Shown in pieces: positions 1-8,946 of a DNA stretch of 64,000 nucleotides (the stretch's first letter is position 1; the number at the start of each line of letters is the position of its first letter). Under the pieces are notes generated by a model. The model had not been told where the DNA came from. It searched no databases and was given only the letters and a program-made list of their open reading frames with translations. This DNA is from Lipingzhangella_A rawalii (GTDB lineage Bacteria; Actinomycetota; Actinomycetes; Streptosporangiales; Streptosporangiaceae). The position numbers and the translations under genes were made by a program. The DNA lies in assembly GCF_031628175.1 (NCBI RefSeq), contig NZ_JAVLVT010000003.1:186001-250000 (forward strand), in the 5' to 3' direction.

Positions 1-28
1 ACTCCTGGGACGGTCGCTGCACTCTTTG

Positions 29-61
29 ACCGAACGATATTCGGTTCACGTTGATGGTCAA
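29..61 (-). promoter_or_regulatory. Promoter and operator for a leftward gene outside the window
   Basis: Positions 29-45 hold ACCGAA-N5-TTCGGT, the same 17-bp inverted repeat found at 2181-2197. On the minus strand a -35-like TTGACC (61-56) and a -10-like TATCGT (39-34), 16 bp apart, straddle it, so a bound repressor would block the promoter. AGGAG on the minus strand at the very left edge looks like a ribosome binding site, so the controlled gene should start just outside the window. It may be the TetR/MarR-like regulator itself; that is inference. Confidence 0.5.
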
Positions 62-82
62 CGGTCGGGGTCGGTTGGTGGC

Positions 83-2098
83 TCAGTTCCGCCACTCGGT
101 GCAGGTTTCGTCGGCGTCGGCGACGTCCCCCAGCAGCTGGTGGGACAGTCGCCGCAGCAGCTCTACCAGTTCGGGATGCTCTTCGGCGGAGAGCCCCTGG
201 AGGGCCTCGCGCAGGGCAGTGCCCTGCGCCGCGAACAACTGGTGTGCCGCACGGGTGCCCTGCTGGCTCAGCGTCCAGGTGTCGGTATCCGCGTCCAGGA
301 GGCCGCAGCGGTCCAGCTCGTTGCGGATTGGTTCCAGGTCGGCGGGGCTGATCTGGGCGCGGGCCGCGAGTGCGGCGTCCGAGAGCGGCCCGGATGCCGC
401 CAGGTGGGTCACTGCCCAGCTTGCTCCGGGGGAGAGGTCCACTCCGGCCGCCTCGGCGAGCCGCGTATAGGCCCGCCTGGGGCCGTCGCGTCCCCACAGT
501 TGGTAGACGAGCTGTTCCACCTCGTCCATGGCGCTGCGGTCGGTGCGCACCGGTGCGACGACCTCGTCCAGGTCAGGTGTTCGGATGGTTTCCCGGAGTG
601 GCAGCTCCCGCAGCACCAGTGCCAGGAGCAGCGCCAGAACGGCCAGGGGTACCGCGGCGAGGAACACGAGGTCGATCGCATCGGCGTAGGCCTGGAGAAA
701 ATCCGCCTGGACCGCGGGCGGGAGGCGGTCCACCTGCTGCGGGTCGGCTTGGAGGTCCTCGACGGACATCCCGGGCGGCAGGGTGACCTCGTCGGAGCGT
801 GCGGCGAGATTCGCGGCGAGCTGCCCCGAGAAGATCCCCCCGAACACCGAGGTGCCAAAGGCGCCGCCGATCGATCGGGTGAAACTCGCCGCGGAGGTGG
901 TGGCTCCCAGGTCCGCGTAGCTGGCGGCGTTCTGCATCGCCGTGACGACCACCTGCATGATCAGGCCGAGTCCCAGACCGAGCAGGAGAATGTAGGCAGC
1001 CATTTCCGGATACGGCGTGTCGGGCCCGAGGCGGGTCAGCAGCGCGAGTGCGATGCCCACCACGACGGAGCCGAGGATCGGGAACACCTTATAGCGTCCC
1101 GTGCGGGTGACCAGGACCCCGCTGCCGATGGACGTGGTGAGCATCCCCACCACCATGGGGATCAGGGCCAGACCGGAATTCGTGGGGGTGTAGCCGTGCA
1201 CGACCTGGAGGAACAGCGGCAGGAAGGTCATCGAGCCCATCATGGCGAAGCCGATACAGAAGGTGAGCCCCATCCCGACCCGAAGCACCGGGTTGGCGAA
1301 CAGACGCAGCGGCAGCACGGGTTCGGCCGCGCGACGGGCGCTGAGCCACCACAGCACCCCGAACCCGAGCGCGCCCAGGCCCAGCCCGAGAATCACCGGG
1401 GAGGTCCAGTCGTAGCTGCTGCCGGCCCAGGAAGCCAGCAGGGTCACGCACACCGCGGCTCCCGCGATCAGCACCGCCCCGATGTAGTCCACCCGGTGCT
1501 GCACCCGAAGCTCGCTGCGCGGCAGCACCACCAGCACCACGACCAGCACCACCGCGCCCAGGGGCAGGTTGATGTAGAACACCCAGTGCCAGGAGAGATG
1601 GTCGACGAACAGGCCGCCCAGGAGTGGCCCGGCCACGCTGGCCACGCCAAACGCGGCACCGATGAACCCCTGGTAACGTCCTCGTTCCCGTGGCGAGACC
1701 ACGTCTCCGACGATCGCCATGGCCAGGGTCATCAGGCCGCCCCCACCGATGCCCTGGAGACCGCGGAACAGGATCAGCTGCATCATGTCCTGGGACATGC
1801 CGCACAGGGCCGAGCCCACCAGGAACACGACGATGCAGGCCAGGAAAACGACCTTCCGCCCGTAGAGGTCTCCGAGCTTGCCCCACAGTGGGGTGCTGAC
1901 CGTCACCGCCAGGAGGTAGGCGGTCACCACCCAGGACAGGTGGTTGAGCCCGCCCAGGTCGGACACGATCGTGGGCAGGGCCGTGGCAACGATGGTCTGG
2001 TCCAGGGCCGCCAGGAGTACCGCCAGCACGAGGGACGTCATGACCAGCGGAACATTGGTCGAGGTGCCGGTTGCTGTCCGCGCTCCGTTGTCGGCCAT
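83..2098 (-). CDS. DHA2-family (14-TM) MFS drug exporter with C-terminal winged-helix-like domain
   Basis: Proton-driven multidrug exporter of the EmrB/QacA (DHA2) family in the cytoplasmic membrane. The N-terminal part has the family motif A region (LWGKLGDLYGRK) and motif C-like glycine-rich helices, with about 14 hydrophobic segments in the first ~520 residues. After these come ~150 soluble residues that look like a MarR-type winged helix (alternating short helices, then a WTLSQQG-type wing). Such a tail is unusual for the exporter core, though known in some actinobacterial MDR transporters. ATG at 2098 is chosen because GAGG lies 5 nt upstream; an upstream in-frame ATG at 2128 exists. It is divergent from the acyl-CoA dehydrogenase, with an operator between them. 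Substrate unknown. Confidence 0.88.
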   Translation of the reverse strand: MADNGARTATGTSTNVPLVMTSLVLAVLLAALDQTIVATALPTIVSDLGGLNHLSWVVTAYLLAVTVSTPLWGKLGDLYGRKVVFLACIVVFLVGSALCGMSQDMMQLILFRGLQGIGGGGLMTLAMAIVGDVVSPRERGRYQGFIGAAFGVASVAGPLLGGLFVDHLSWHWVFYINLPLGAVVLVVVLVVLPRSELRVQHRVDYIGAVLIAGAAVCVTLLASWAGSSYDWTSPVILGLGLGALGFGVLWWLSARRAAEPVLPLRLFANPVLRVGMGLTFCIGFAMMGSMTFLPLFLQVVHGYTPTNSGLALIPMVVGMLTTSIGSGVLVTRTGRYKVFPILGSVVVGIALALLTRLGPDTPYPEMAAYILLLGLGLGLIMQVVVTAMQNAASYADLGATTSAASFTRSIGGAFGTSVFGGIFSGQLAANLAARSDEVTLPPGMSVEDLQADPQQVDRLPPAVQADFLQAYADAIDLVFLAAVPLAVLALLLALVLRELPLRETIRTPDLDEVVAPVRTDRSAMDEVEQLVYQLWGRDGPRRAYTRLAEAAGVDLSPGASWAVTHLAASGPLSDAALAARAQISPADLEPIRNELDRCGLLDADTDTWTLSQQGTRAAHQLFAAQGTALREALQGLSAEEHPELVELLRRLSHQLLGDVADADETCTEWRN

Positions 2099-2179
2099 CC
2101 CACCCTCAGCGATTACGTATAGGTCCAAACTCGCTACACTTCGCTTACCCAGGTGGGTCTCTGCCCTACCCTTCCCAAG

Positions 2180-2198
2180 AACCGAACCTGGTTCGGTT
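2180..2198. promoter_or_regulatory. 19-bp perfect operator between divergent exporter and acyl-CoA dehydrogenase genes
   Basis: AACCGAACC-T-GGTTCGGTT is a perfect inverted repeat, centred 42-60 nt upstream of the dehydrogenase start and ~90 nt upstream of the exporter start. It shares ACCGAA-N5-TTCGGT with the site at 29-45. A -10-like TACAGT (2198-2203, + strand) touches its right arm. Size and symmetry fit a TetR-family dimer site; the regulator is not in the window. Confidence 0.6.
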
Positions 2199-2240
2199 AC
2201 AGTGGCTCCACCACATCGCGGACGCTAAAGGAGCCCAGGG

Positions 2241-3383
2241 ATGCGACGGGACCTCTTCACCCCCGACCAGGAACTGTTTCGGGAGACCGTGGCGAAGTTT
2301 CTGCACCGGGAGGCGGTCCCCCACCACGAGCAGTGGGAACGCGACGGCATCGTTCCCCGGTCCGTGTGGGAGCGGGCGGGTTCGGTGGGCCTGCTGGGGC
2401 TGGGCATCCCGGACGAGTACGGCGGTTCGGGAACCACCGACTTCCGGTTCAACACGGCGGTCACCGAGGAGGTGTGCCGAGCGGGAGTCCCGGGGCTGGG
2501 GTTCAGCCTCCAAAACGACATCATCGCCCCCTACCTCGTGCAGCTCACGACCGAGGAGCAGCGGCAGCGCTGGCTTCCTGGCTTCGCCTCCGGGGAGCTG
2601 ATCGGTGCGATCGCGATGACCGAGCCGGAGGCCGGAAGTGACCTCCAGGGCATCCAAACCACCGCGATCCGGGACGGCAACGACTACGTCCTCAACGGGC
2701 GCAAGACCTTCATCTCCAACGGGATCAATGCCGACCTCGTCCTCGTGGTGGCCCGCACCGACCCGGACGCCGGCGCGCACGGGATCTCCCTGCTGGCCGT
2801 GGAACGGGACACCCCCGGCTTCCAGCGGGGCCGAAACCTGGACAAGATCGGGCTCAAGGCCCAGGACACCGCTGAGCTGTTCTTCAGCGACACACGCGTG
2901 CCCGCCACCAACCTGGTAGGAACCGAGAACCAGGGGTTCATGCACCTGATGCAGAACCTGCCCCAGGAGCGCCTGTCGATTGCCGTCTCCGCCGTCGCCT
3001 CGGCGGAGGCCGTCCTGGACCAGACCATCAGCTACTGCCGCGAGCGCACCGCATTCGGCCGTTCCCTCTCCCGGTTCCAGAACACCAGGTTCGTCCTGGC
3101 CGAGCTCGCCACCGAACTGGACATCGCCCGCACCTACGTTGACCGCGCCGTCACCCTACTCAACGAGAACGAGCTCACCGCCGCCGACGCCGCCAAGGCC
3201 AAGTGGTGGACCACGGAGTTGTGCAACAGGGTGATGGACCGCTGCCTCCAGCTCCACGGTGGGTACGGCTACATGATGGAGTACCCGGTGGCCCGGGCCT
3301 GGCAGGACGCCCGCATCCAGACCATCTTCGGTGGCACCACCGAGATCATGAAGGAGATCGTGGGGCGGTCCCTGGAGCTGTAG
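2241..3383 (+). CDS. Acyl-CoA dehydrogenase
   Basis: FAD flavoprotein that introduces a 2,3-double bond into an acyl-CoA, passing electrons to ETF. At 380 aa it is full length: N-terminal helical domain, middle beta domain containing AIAMTEPEAGSDL (FAD/substrate-contact signature), and a C-terminal helical domain with LHGGYGYM and the FGGTTEIMKEI signature. The start is fixed by AAAGGAG 7 nt upstream. It probably belongs to the same regulon as the divergent exporter, because a shared palindrome lies between them; this could link lipid or aromatic acyl catabolism with export. Chain-length specificity cannot be read from sequence. Confidence 0.93.
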   Translation: MRRDLFTPDQELFRETVAKFLHREAVPHHEQWERDGIVPRSVWERAGSVGLLGLGIPDEYGGSGTTDFRFNTAVTEEVCRAGVPGLGFSLQNDIIAPYLVQLTTEEQRQRWLPGFASGELIGAIAMTEPEAGSDLQGIQTTAIRDGNDYVLNGRKTFISNGINADLVLVVARTDPDAGAHGISLLAVERDTPGFQRGRNLDKIGLKAQDTAELFFSDTRVPATNLVGTENQGFMHLMQNLPQERLSIAVSAVASAEAVLDQTISYCRERTAFGRSLSRFQNTRFVLAELATELDIARTYVDRAVTLLNENELTAADAAKAKWWTTELCNRVMDRCLQLHGGYGYMMEYPVARAWQDARIQTIFGGTTEIMKEIVGRSLEL

Positions 3384-3431
3384 TCTGGGGCCGACGCACA
3401 CCGGTCGCCCACCAGAGAGGGGAGCCGCGGC

Positions 3432-3599
3432 GTGACCGGATCTTTCGACGGTCTGATCGTGCTGGGCCTGTTGGTCCTACTCCTGGTCATCGGTGTCGCC
3501 AAGCTCCGCAAACGCGTGTACATCCCCTGGGCTACCAGCGGCCTCGTGGTGTTCTTCGTGTTTCTGGTGCTGCTGCTGTGGGCCTACTCCTGGGGCTGA
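3432..3599 (+). CDS. Small two-TM membrane protein (55 aa)
   Basis: GTG start with AGAGAGGGGAG about 8 nt upstream. The product has a first hydrophobic helix (residues ~6-22), a basic loop KLRKR, and a second long helix (~35-52) ending WAYSWG. It lies 48 nt downstream of the acyl-CoA dehydrogenase on the same strand and may be cotranscribed. Function unknown; length, good ribosome site and membrane pattern argue that it is a real gene. Confidence 0.6.
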   Translation: MTGSFDGLIVLGLLVLLLVIGVAKLRKRVYIPWATSGLVVFFVFLVLLLWAYSWG

Positions 3600-3625
3600 G
3601 TCGCCCCGGTGGCCGGCACGGCAGG

Positions 3626-5947
3626 TCAGTCCGGAACACCGGTGCCGTGCAGCGGGACTTCGAACCACACGAACTTCCCGTCGGGGGTTGGTCGGGATCC
3701 CCACCGGGTGGCGAACTGGTCCACGAGGTACAGTCCGCGCCCACCCTCATCATCGGCAGTGGCACTCCGAATGCGGGGCAACCGCAGGTCCGAGTCGTAG
3801 ACCTCAGCCCACACCGAGTTCGCGCCGCGACGCAGGCGCAGCAGGAACTCCCGCTTGGGCTCCTCCGCGGGCGCGGGGGCTGCCCCCACCTCCTCCAGCA
3901 GGTCGCTCCAGTCCTCACTGAACTCGTCGTCGATCAGGCCGTCGGCTCCTTCCGGGGCCACGGACGTGTCGGTGGGCGCCGGCTCGTGCGGAGCCGACTC
4001 AGTAGACTCCGCGGCCCCGGGGTCCGTCGCACCCCCACCCTGGCCCAGCTGCCGCCGTACGGGGCTCGGGGCGGCGTGCAACACCACGTTGGTCACGACC
4101 TCGGAAATCAGTAGGCAGGCGAGTTCCTGTTGCCCCGGATCCATGCCCCAATCCGAGAGTGTGCGCGCGGCCAGGTGCCGCGCATCGGCGACCGTGGGTG
4201 GCTCCGCGACGAACCACTGCTCTCGCAGGGCGAGTTCCTCGGGGTGTGTCCGCACGACGAGGAGCGCGGTGTCGTCGTCGCTGTCCCCGGGCACCGCGTC
4301 TTGGGCACAGGCCGCGATCTCTTCCACCGTGGCCCCGGACACCTCCCGCACGCGGTCCCGCAACTGCTCGAGCGAGCGTTGAACGTCCAGCTCCCCACCG
4401 ATGGGGCATCGTTCCACCAGCCCGTCCGTGTACAGCAGCAGGGTGGCGCCGGGAGGCAGCGTCAGCGAGTCCTGCCGGTACACCGTCTCGTCGTGCGGAA
4501 CACCGCGGGCCCGTTTACCCAGCAGCATGTCCGTGACCTGGAGGGGAAGTTCCTCCACCTGGTCGCCCACGATCAACAGCGGCGAGGGGTGGCCGGCGTT
4601 GGCGTAGGTGAGATCGCGGGACCAGGCGTCGTAGGCCAGGTAGAGACAGCTGACCCCGGGAGCGTACCCGTCACTCGCTCCCTCGGCTCGGGCCATACGC
4701 CGCACCCACTCGTCCAGTTCCCGCATGATGTCGGCGGGTTCCCGGTCGGCTTGGGCAAAGGCACGTATGGCGGCACGCACCTGACCCATAACCGCTGCGG
4801 CCTGGGCGCCACGTCCCTCGACATCCCCGATCACGATGCCGACCCGACCGGCGGACAGCGGGATCACGTCGTAGAAGTCGCCCCCGACCTGGGTTCGAAT
4901 ACCGCGACCGTTGGTCTCCAGAGGCTTGGTGGGAATGTAGCGATGGGCGATCGACAGGCCGTCGAATGGGGGGAACGTCCGCGGCAGCAGGTTGTGTTGG
5001 AAGGCCAGCGCGGTGGTGCGCTCCTCCTCGTACAACCGCGCGTTGTCGATCGCGAGGGCCACCCGGGAGGCGATCGCCCCTACCAGATCCCGATCGAAGC
5101 CGTCGTAGCGGGTCTTGTCCCGGTCGGTGAGGGAGGACAGGGCCAGGGTCACGACGCCCAACAGCTCACCACGCGCCCGCAGCGGTGCGGCGATCGCGGA
5201 GGTGATCCCCACCCGCTCGGATACGGCCGCGGACTCGGGGTTGGGGGCGACCTCCGGTGCCCGAATCTCGGTGCCGACAACCACGGACTCCTGCTTACGC
5301 ATGGCGCGACTGACGAAATGGTGCTCCGGGTAGCGCACTTCCTCGCCGACGTCGAGCCAGCTGTCCGGAGGCGGGGTCCATCCCTGGGCGTGGACCGAAA
5401 CCCGACGTACCAGCCGGTCCCGGTCCACCAGGTCAATGAAGCAGTGGTCGGCGAACTGCGGGACGAGAATCTCGGCGACCACCCGTAGCGTGCTCTCGAC
5501 CTGCAAGGAGCTCGCGAGCCGGTCTCCGATCTGGTCCAGCAGGCCGAGCTGCTCCTCGCTACGTTCCGTCCGCAGGGCCTCGTCCACCACCACGATGGCC
5601 CCGTCGATTCCCCCAAGATCCGTGCACATGGGGGCGGCCCGCACCCGCAGATGAAACCGGGTCGCATCCGGGCGCACCATCGCCAGGGTGCCCTCCCAGA
5701 CACTGCCGCTCAGGGCGCGCCGCAGCAGCTGGTAGACACTGTCCTCATCCCGAATCCCGAGCTCGGGCAGGGACCTGCCGATCTGACCGGCACCATCCAC
5801 CATCCCGAAGAGCCGCACGGCATACGGGTTCCAGTAGCGCAGGTGGCCCTGCCGGTCAACGACGAGCACCCCCAACTGCGCGCTGGTGAGAATACTCTGC
5901 GCATGCGCTGGACTGTCCTCGTAGCAGGCGTTCCCCCAGCGATTCAT
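3626..5947 (-). CDS. PAS-GAF-PP2C (SpoIIE-type) phosphatase with C-terminal RsbW-like ATPase domain
   Basis: Probable stress-signalling protein of the RsbU/RsbP type, which dephosphorylates anti-anti-sigma factors. Order in the 773-aa product: PAS near residues 20-125, GAF ~150-305, PP2C/SpoIIE ~330-560 with metal-binding VGGDFYDVIP, VIGDVEGRG and DDDTALLVV, then a GHKL ATPase. In the ATPase the N-box SEVVTNVVLHA (~residue 615-627) is separated by ~70 acidic, Pro/Ala-rich residues from the VYDSDLRLPRI and GGRGLYLVDQF boxes. Start: ATG at 5947, preceded by GAGG at ~10 nt; the frame stays open to a TTG at 6073, so the N-terminus is uncertain. No sigma or anti-sigma gene is adjacent. Confidence 0.85.
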   Translation of the reverse strand: MNRWGNACYEDSPAHAQSILTSAQLGVLVVDRQGHLRYWNPYAVRLFGMVDGAGQIGRSLPELGIRDEDSVYQLLRRALSGSVWEGTLAMVRPDATRFHLRVRAAPMCTDLGGIDGAIVVVDEALRTERSEEQLGLLDQIGDRLASSLQVESTLRVVAEILVPQFADHCFIDLVDRDRLVRRVSVHAQGWTPPPDSWLDVGEEVRYPEHHFVSRAMRKQESVVVGTEIRAPEVAPNPESAAVSERVGITSAIAAPLRARGELLGVVTLALSSLTDRDKTRYDGFDRDLVGAIASRVALAIDNARLYEEERTTALAFQHNLLPRTFPPFDGLSIAHRYIPTKPLETNGRGIRTQVGGDFYDVIPLSAGRVGIVIGDVEGRGAQAAAVMGQVRAAIRAFAQADREPADIMRELDEWVRRMARAEGASDGYAPGVSCLYLAYDAWSRDLTYANAGHPSPLLIVGDQVEELPLQVTDMLLGKRARGVPHDETVYRQDSLTLPPGATLLLYTDGLVERCPIGGELDVQRSLEQLRDRVREVSGATVEEIAACAQDAVPGDSDDDTALLVVRTHPEELALREQWFVAEPPTVADARHLAARTLSDWGMDPGQQELACLLISEVVTNVVLHAAPSPVRRQLGQGGGATDPGAAESTESAPHEPAPTDTSVAPEGADGLIDDEFSEDWSDLLEEVGAAPAPAEEPKREFLLRLRRGANSVWAEVYDSDLRLPRIRSATADDEGGRGLYLVDQFATRWGSRPTPDGKFVWFEVPLHGTGVPD

Positions 5948-6155
5948 CAGCCCGACACCTCGCCGTCCCGGAGCGAAGTCAGTGTGCCGTCTCCCCCTCG
6001 GACCAACGGCACCGACCCATGGGCGGATAGCGCTCCAGCTGCTCCAGCCCCCGACATGTCGCGAGCGTAGCAACAGTCGATGGTAGGGCGCAGACTATCG
6101 ATGCAATTGCCGCTCTCAACCACGCTGTGCGGTACGCCCCACGACGCGGTTTCCG

Positions 6156-6842
6156 TCAGGGTTTGACGACAAAAATGTGGCTGGCGACACGGCGGGGAAG
6201 TTCGGTGTCTCCGACCCGCACGCCGTCGTCCGCGGCCACGAGGGACACCTCGGACTCGGGCAGCACCCCGGCGCCCTTCAACGTGCGCATGATGTCCTGG
6301 AAGTCCTGCAACTGCTCGCCGATGCGCCGCACCCGAACCGACACCGGGGTCTCCCCGGCCACGTCCACCATCGGCACAATGGTGTCGTCGGTGAACGGCT
6401 CGGTCTGGTAGTCGTCCACCCCAAGCTGGTCCAGCGCGGGGATGGGGTTGCCGTGCGGGCAAACGTTGGGCTGGTTCAGCAGGGTGACCAGCCGCTCCTC
6501 CACCTCCTCGGAGATGACGTGCTCCCAGCGACAGGCCTCGATGTGCACGTCCTCCCAGGGCAACTTGATCACGTCGGCCAGCAGACGCTCCGCCAGCCGG
6601 TGCTTACGCATCACGTGTGTGGCCAGGCCGCGCCCCTGCTCGGAGAGTACGAGGTGCCGGTCACCCTCGACGCGCAGCAGGCCGTCCCGCTCCATGCGGG
6701 CCACGGTCTGGCTGACGGTGGGGCCGCTCTGGTTCAGCCGCTCCGAGATCCGCGCCCGCAGCGGGACGATGCCTTCTTCCTCAAGTTCGATGATCGCCTT
6801 GAGGTACATTTCCGTGGTGTCGATCAGTCCGTGTGCGGTCAA
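6156..6842 (-). CDS. ideR: DtxR/IdeR-type iron-dependent repressor
   Basis: Fe2+-activated repressor of iron uptake and storage genes. The N-terminal winged helix is typical (LRARISERLNQSGPTVSQTV, MERDGLL). The dimerisation/metal domain carries HIEACRWEH (primary-site Cys, Glu, His) and CPHGNPIP. A C-terminal SH3-like domain ends the 228-aa protein (VASHIFVVKP), so it resembles full-length IdeR rather than MntR. TTG at 6842 is chosen because GGGAGGGGA directly precedes it and the family starts just before LIDTTEMYL. No classic 19-bp iron box was recognised next to it. Confidence 0.88.
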   Translation of the reverse strand: MTAHGLIDTTEMYLKAIIELEEEGIVPLRARISERLNQSGPTVSQTVARMERDGLLRVEGDRHLVLSEQGRGLATHVMRKHRLAERLLADVIKLPWEDVHIEACRWEHVISEEVEERLVTLLNQPNVCPHGNPIPALDQLGVDDYQTEPFTDDTIVPMVDVAGETPVSVRVRRIGEQLQDFQDIMRTLKGAGVLPESEVSLVAADDGVRVGDTELPRRVASHIFVVKP

Positions 6843-7078
6843 GACTCCCCTCCCAGGTCCGAGCACCGTCGAGAGTGACAACGGCCGCGTGTTCCAGTGG
6901 GTGCTACGTCTCGACCCGTGGCCGGTCGGGGCGGAACGCTCGTGCAGCGGCGGCTACCGCCAATAGCTCAAGCGGGCCCACTGATACCCGTCATCATAAC
7001 GTGCCGAGGGGACAACCCGATTCCGTCACACCTGCACGGACACACCGTGCTCTCCGTGTCCCACGGACAACTCCGGGA

Positions 7079-7738
7079 TCAGGGCGCGAGGCGCTCGACA
7101 CGCCACCCGCCCGGATCCTGGAGCGGCACGTAGCGGAACCGGTCGTGCAGCCGGTCGGCGCGGCCCTGCCAGAACTCCACCTCGAACGGCAACAGTCGAT
7201 AGCCACCCCAGTACCGCGGACGGGGCACCTCGGCCTGCCCCTCGGGCCAGCGCTGGAGGTAGGCCTCGAACCGCTTGTCGAGCTCTTCCCGGCTGGCCAG
7301 AGGGGAGGACTGGTGTTCGCTGGCCCACGCCCCCAGCTGGGATCCGTAGGGACGTTGCGCGAAGTAGGTGTCGTTTTCCTCCTCGCTGAGACATTCCACA
7401 CGGCCGGTGACGATGACCTGACGTCGCATCCGGTGCCAGGGAAAGACCACACTTGCGTTTGGGTTCACGGCCAGGTCGGCACCCTTACGTGAGGTGCGGT
7501 TCGTGAAGAACCACAGCCCGGCCTCGTCGTAGCCCTTCATCAGTACTGTGCGGCCCCGCGGCACCCCCTGGGCGTCCGCGGTGGCCAACACCATGGCGTT
7601 CGGCTCGGACATTCCGGCGTCGAGGGCCTCGGTGAACCAGCGACGGAACTGCTGCATAGGATGCGCGTGCAGCTCGGACCGGTGCAGGGGGGCGCCGGCG
7701 TAGGGCCTGCGCAGCTCAGCGGGATCGTAGTCGTCCAC
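7079..7738 (-). CDS. pdxH: Pyridoxamine 5'-phosphate oxidase
   Basis: FMN enzyme that oxidises pyridoxine/pyridoxamine 5'-phosphate to PLP. The 219-aa length and sequence match PdxH: N-terminal LHAHPMQQFRRWF, FMN-binding RTVLMKGYDEAGLWFFTN, and the C-terminal RDR-like end with EFWQGRADRLHDRF. GTG start with GAGG ~10 nt upstream. Divergent from the citrate synthase gene; the 101-bp gap holds both promoters. Confidence 0.95.
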   Translation of the reverse strand: MDDYDPAELRRPYAGAPLHRSELHAHPMQQFRRWFTEALDAGMSEPNAMVLATADAQGVPRGRTVLMKGYDEAGLWFFTNRTSRKGADLAVNPNASVVFPWHRMRRQVIVTGRVECLSEEENDTYFAQRPYGSQLGAWASEHQSSPLASREELDKRFEAYLQRWPEGQAEVPRPRYWGGYRLLPFEVEFWQGRADRLHDRFRYVPLQDPGGWRVERLAP

Positions 7739-7839
7739 AACGGTGCATCCTCACACGACCTGTGCGGATCGCGCCACCACCATGACGGTCCCCGGCCGGC
7801 CATCCGCCGGGCCGGGGCAGGACTCTGGAAGGAGCCGCT

Positions 7840-8946
7840 ATGTCCGAGTTCAAACCCGGGCTGGAAGGCGTCGTCGCGTTCGAGACGGAGATCGCGGAGC
7901 CGGACAAGGCCGGAGGCGCGCTCCGCTATCGGGGCGTCGATATTGAGAACCTCGTGGGGCAGGTCACCTTCGGCCGGGTGTGGGGTTTGCTCGTCGACGA
8001 CAGCCTCGCGGCCGGGCTGCCGTTCGCCGAGCCCACGAGCCTGCCGGTGCGCACCGGCGATATCCGGGTGGACGTGCAGAGTGCCCTGGCGACACTGGCT
8101 CCACGGTGGGGGTGGCAGCCCCTGCTGGACACCGAGGACACGGCGGCACGGGAACAGCTCGCCCACGCCTCGGTGAGTGCCCTGTCCGTGGTGGCCCAGT
8201 CCGCACGCGGGGACGCGCCCACGGTCCCGGCAGAGCGCGTCGCCGAGGGCCGCAGTGTGGTGGAACAGTTCATGATCCAACTGCGGGGCGAGCCCGATCC
8301 GCGACACGTGCAGGCGGTGGACGCCTACTGGTCCTCGGCGGCCGAACACGGGATGAACGCCTCCACGTTCACCGCCCGCGTGATCGCCTCCACGGGGGCG
8401 GACGTGGCCGCCGCCCTGTCCGGGGCGGTGGGCGCCATGTCTGGACCGCTACACGGCGGCGCCCCCGCACGGGTCCTGCACATGCTGGAGGAGACCGAAC
8501 GCATCGGGGACGCGGCGACATACGTGCGCCAGGCCCTGGACAACGGTGAACGACTCATGGGCTTCGGGCACCGGGTATACCGGGCCGAGGACCCGCGGGC
8601 GCGGGTGCTGCGCCGCACCGCCAAGGAACTGGACGCGCCCCGCTACGAGGTGGCCGCCGCACTGGAGGAGGCCGCGCTGAGCGAGCTCCAGGCCCGCAAG
8701 CCGGACCGGGTGCTGGCCACCAACGTGGAGTACTGGGCCGCGGTGGTGCTGGACTTCGCACAGATCCCGCCGAGCATGTTCACCTCCATGTTCACCTGCG
8801 CACGCACCGCCGGCTGGTCGGCCCACGTGCTGGAGCAGAAGCGCACCGGGCGTCTGGTGCGGCCCAGTGCCAACTATGTGGGCCCCGCGGAGCGCGAGCT
8901 GCGCGCGGTTCCGGGCGCCGAGGACGCCCTGGCCCAGGGCGTGTGA
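7840..8946 (+). CDS. citA: Citrate synthase (short actinobacterial type)
   Basis: Condenses oxaloacetate and acetyl-CoA to citrate. The 368-aa product has the conserved LHGGAPARVL histidine region, GFGHRVYRAEDPRA (second catalytic His) and a late Asp in VVLDFAQIPPSMFT. It resembles the second citrate synthase (CitA type) of actinobacteria, shorter than the main GltA form. AAGGAG lies 7 nt before the ATG. Whether it takes acetyl-CoA or propionyl-CoA (methylcitrate synthase) cannot be settled here. Confidence 0.9.
   Translation: MSEFKPGLEGVVAFETEIAEPDKAGGALRYRGVDIENLVGQVTFGRVWGLLVDDSLAAGLPFAEPTSLPVRTGDIRVDVQSALATLAPRWGWQPLLDTEDTAAREQLAHASVSALSVVAQSARGDAPTVPAERVAEGRSVVEQFMIQLRGEPDPRHVQAVDAYWSSAAEHGMNASTFTARVIASTGADVAAALSGAVGAMSGPLHGGAPARVLHMLEETERIGDAATYVRQALDNGERLMGFGHRVYRAEDPRARVLRRTAKELDAPRYEVAAALEEAALSELQARKPDRVLATNVEYWAAVVLDFAQIPPSMFTSMFTCARTAGWSAHVLEQKRTGRLVRPSANYVGPAERELRAVPGAEDALAQGV

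Noticed and set aside
26..2122. Long open frame on the + strand opposite the exporter
   Set aside because: It is Gln/His/Arg/Gly-rich low-complexity antisense of a clear transporter; no ribosome site or family.
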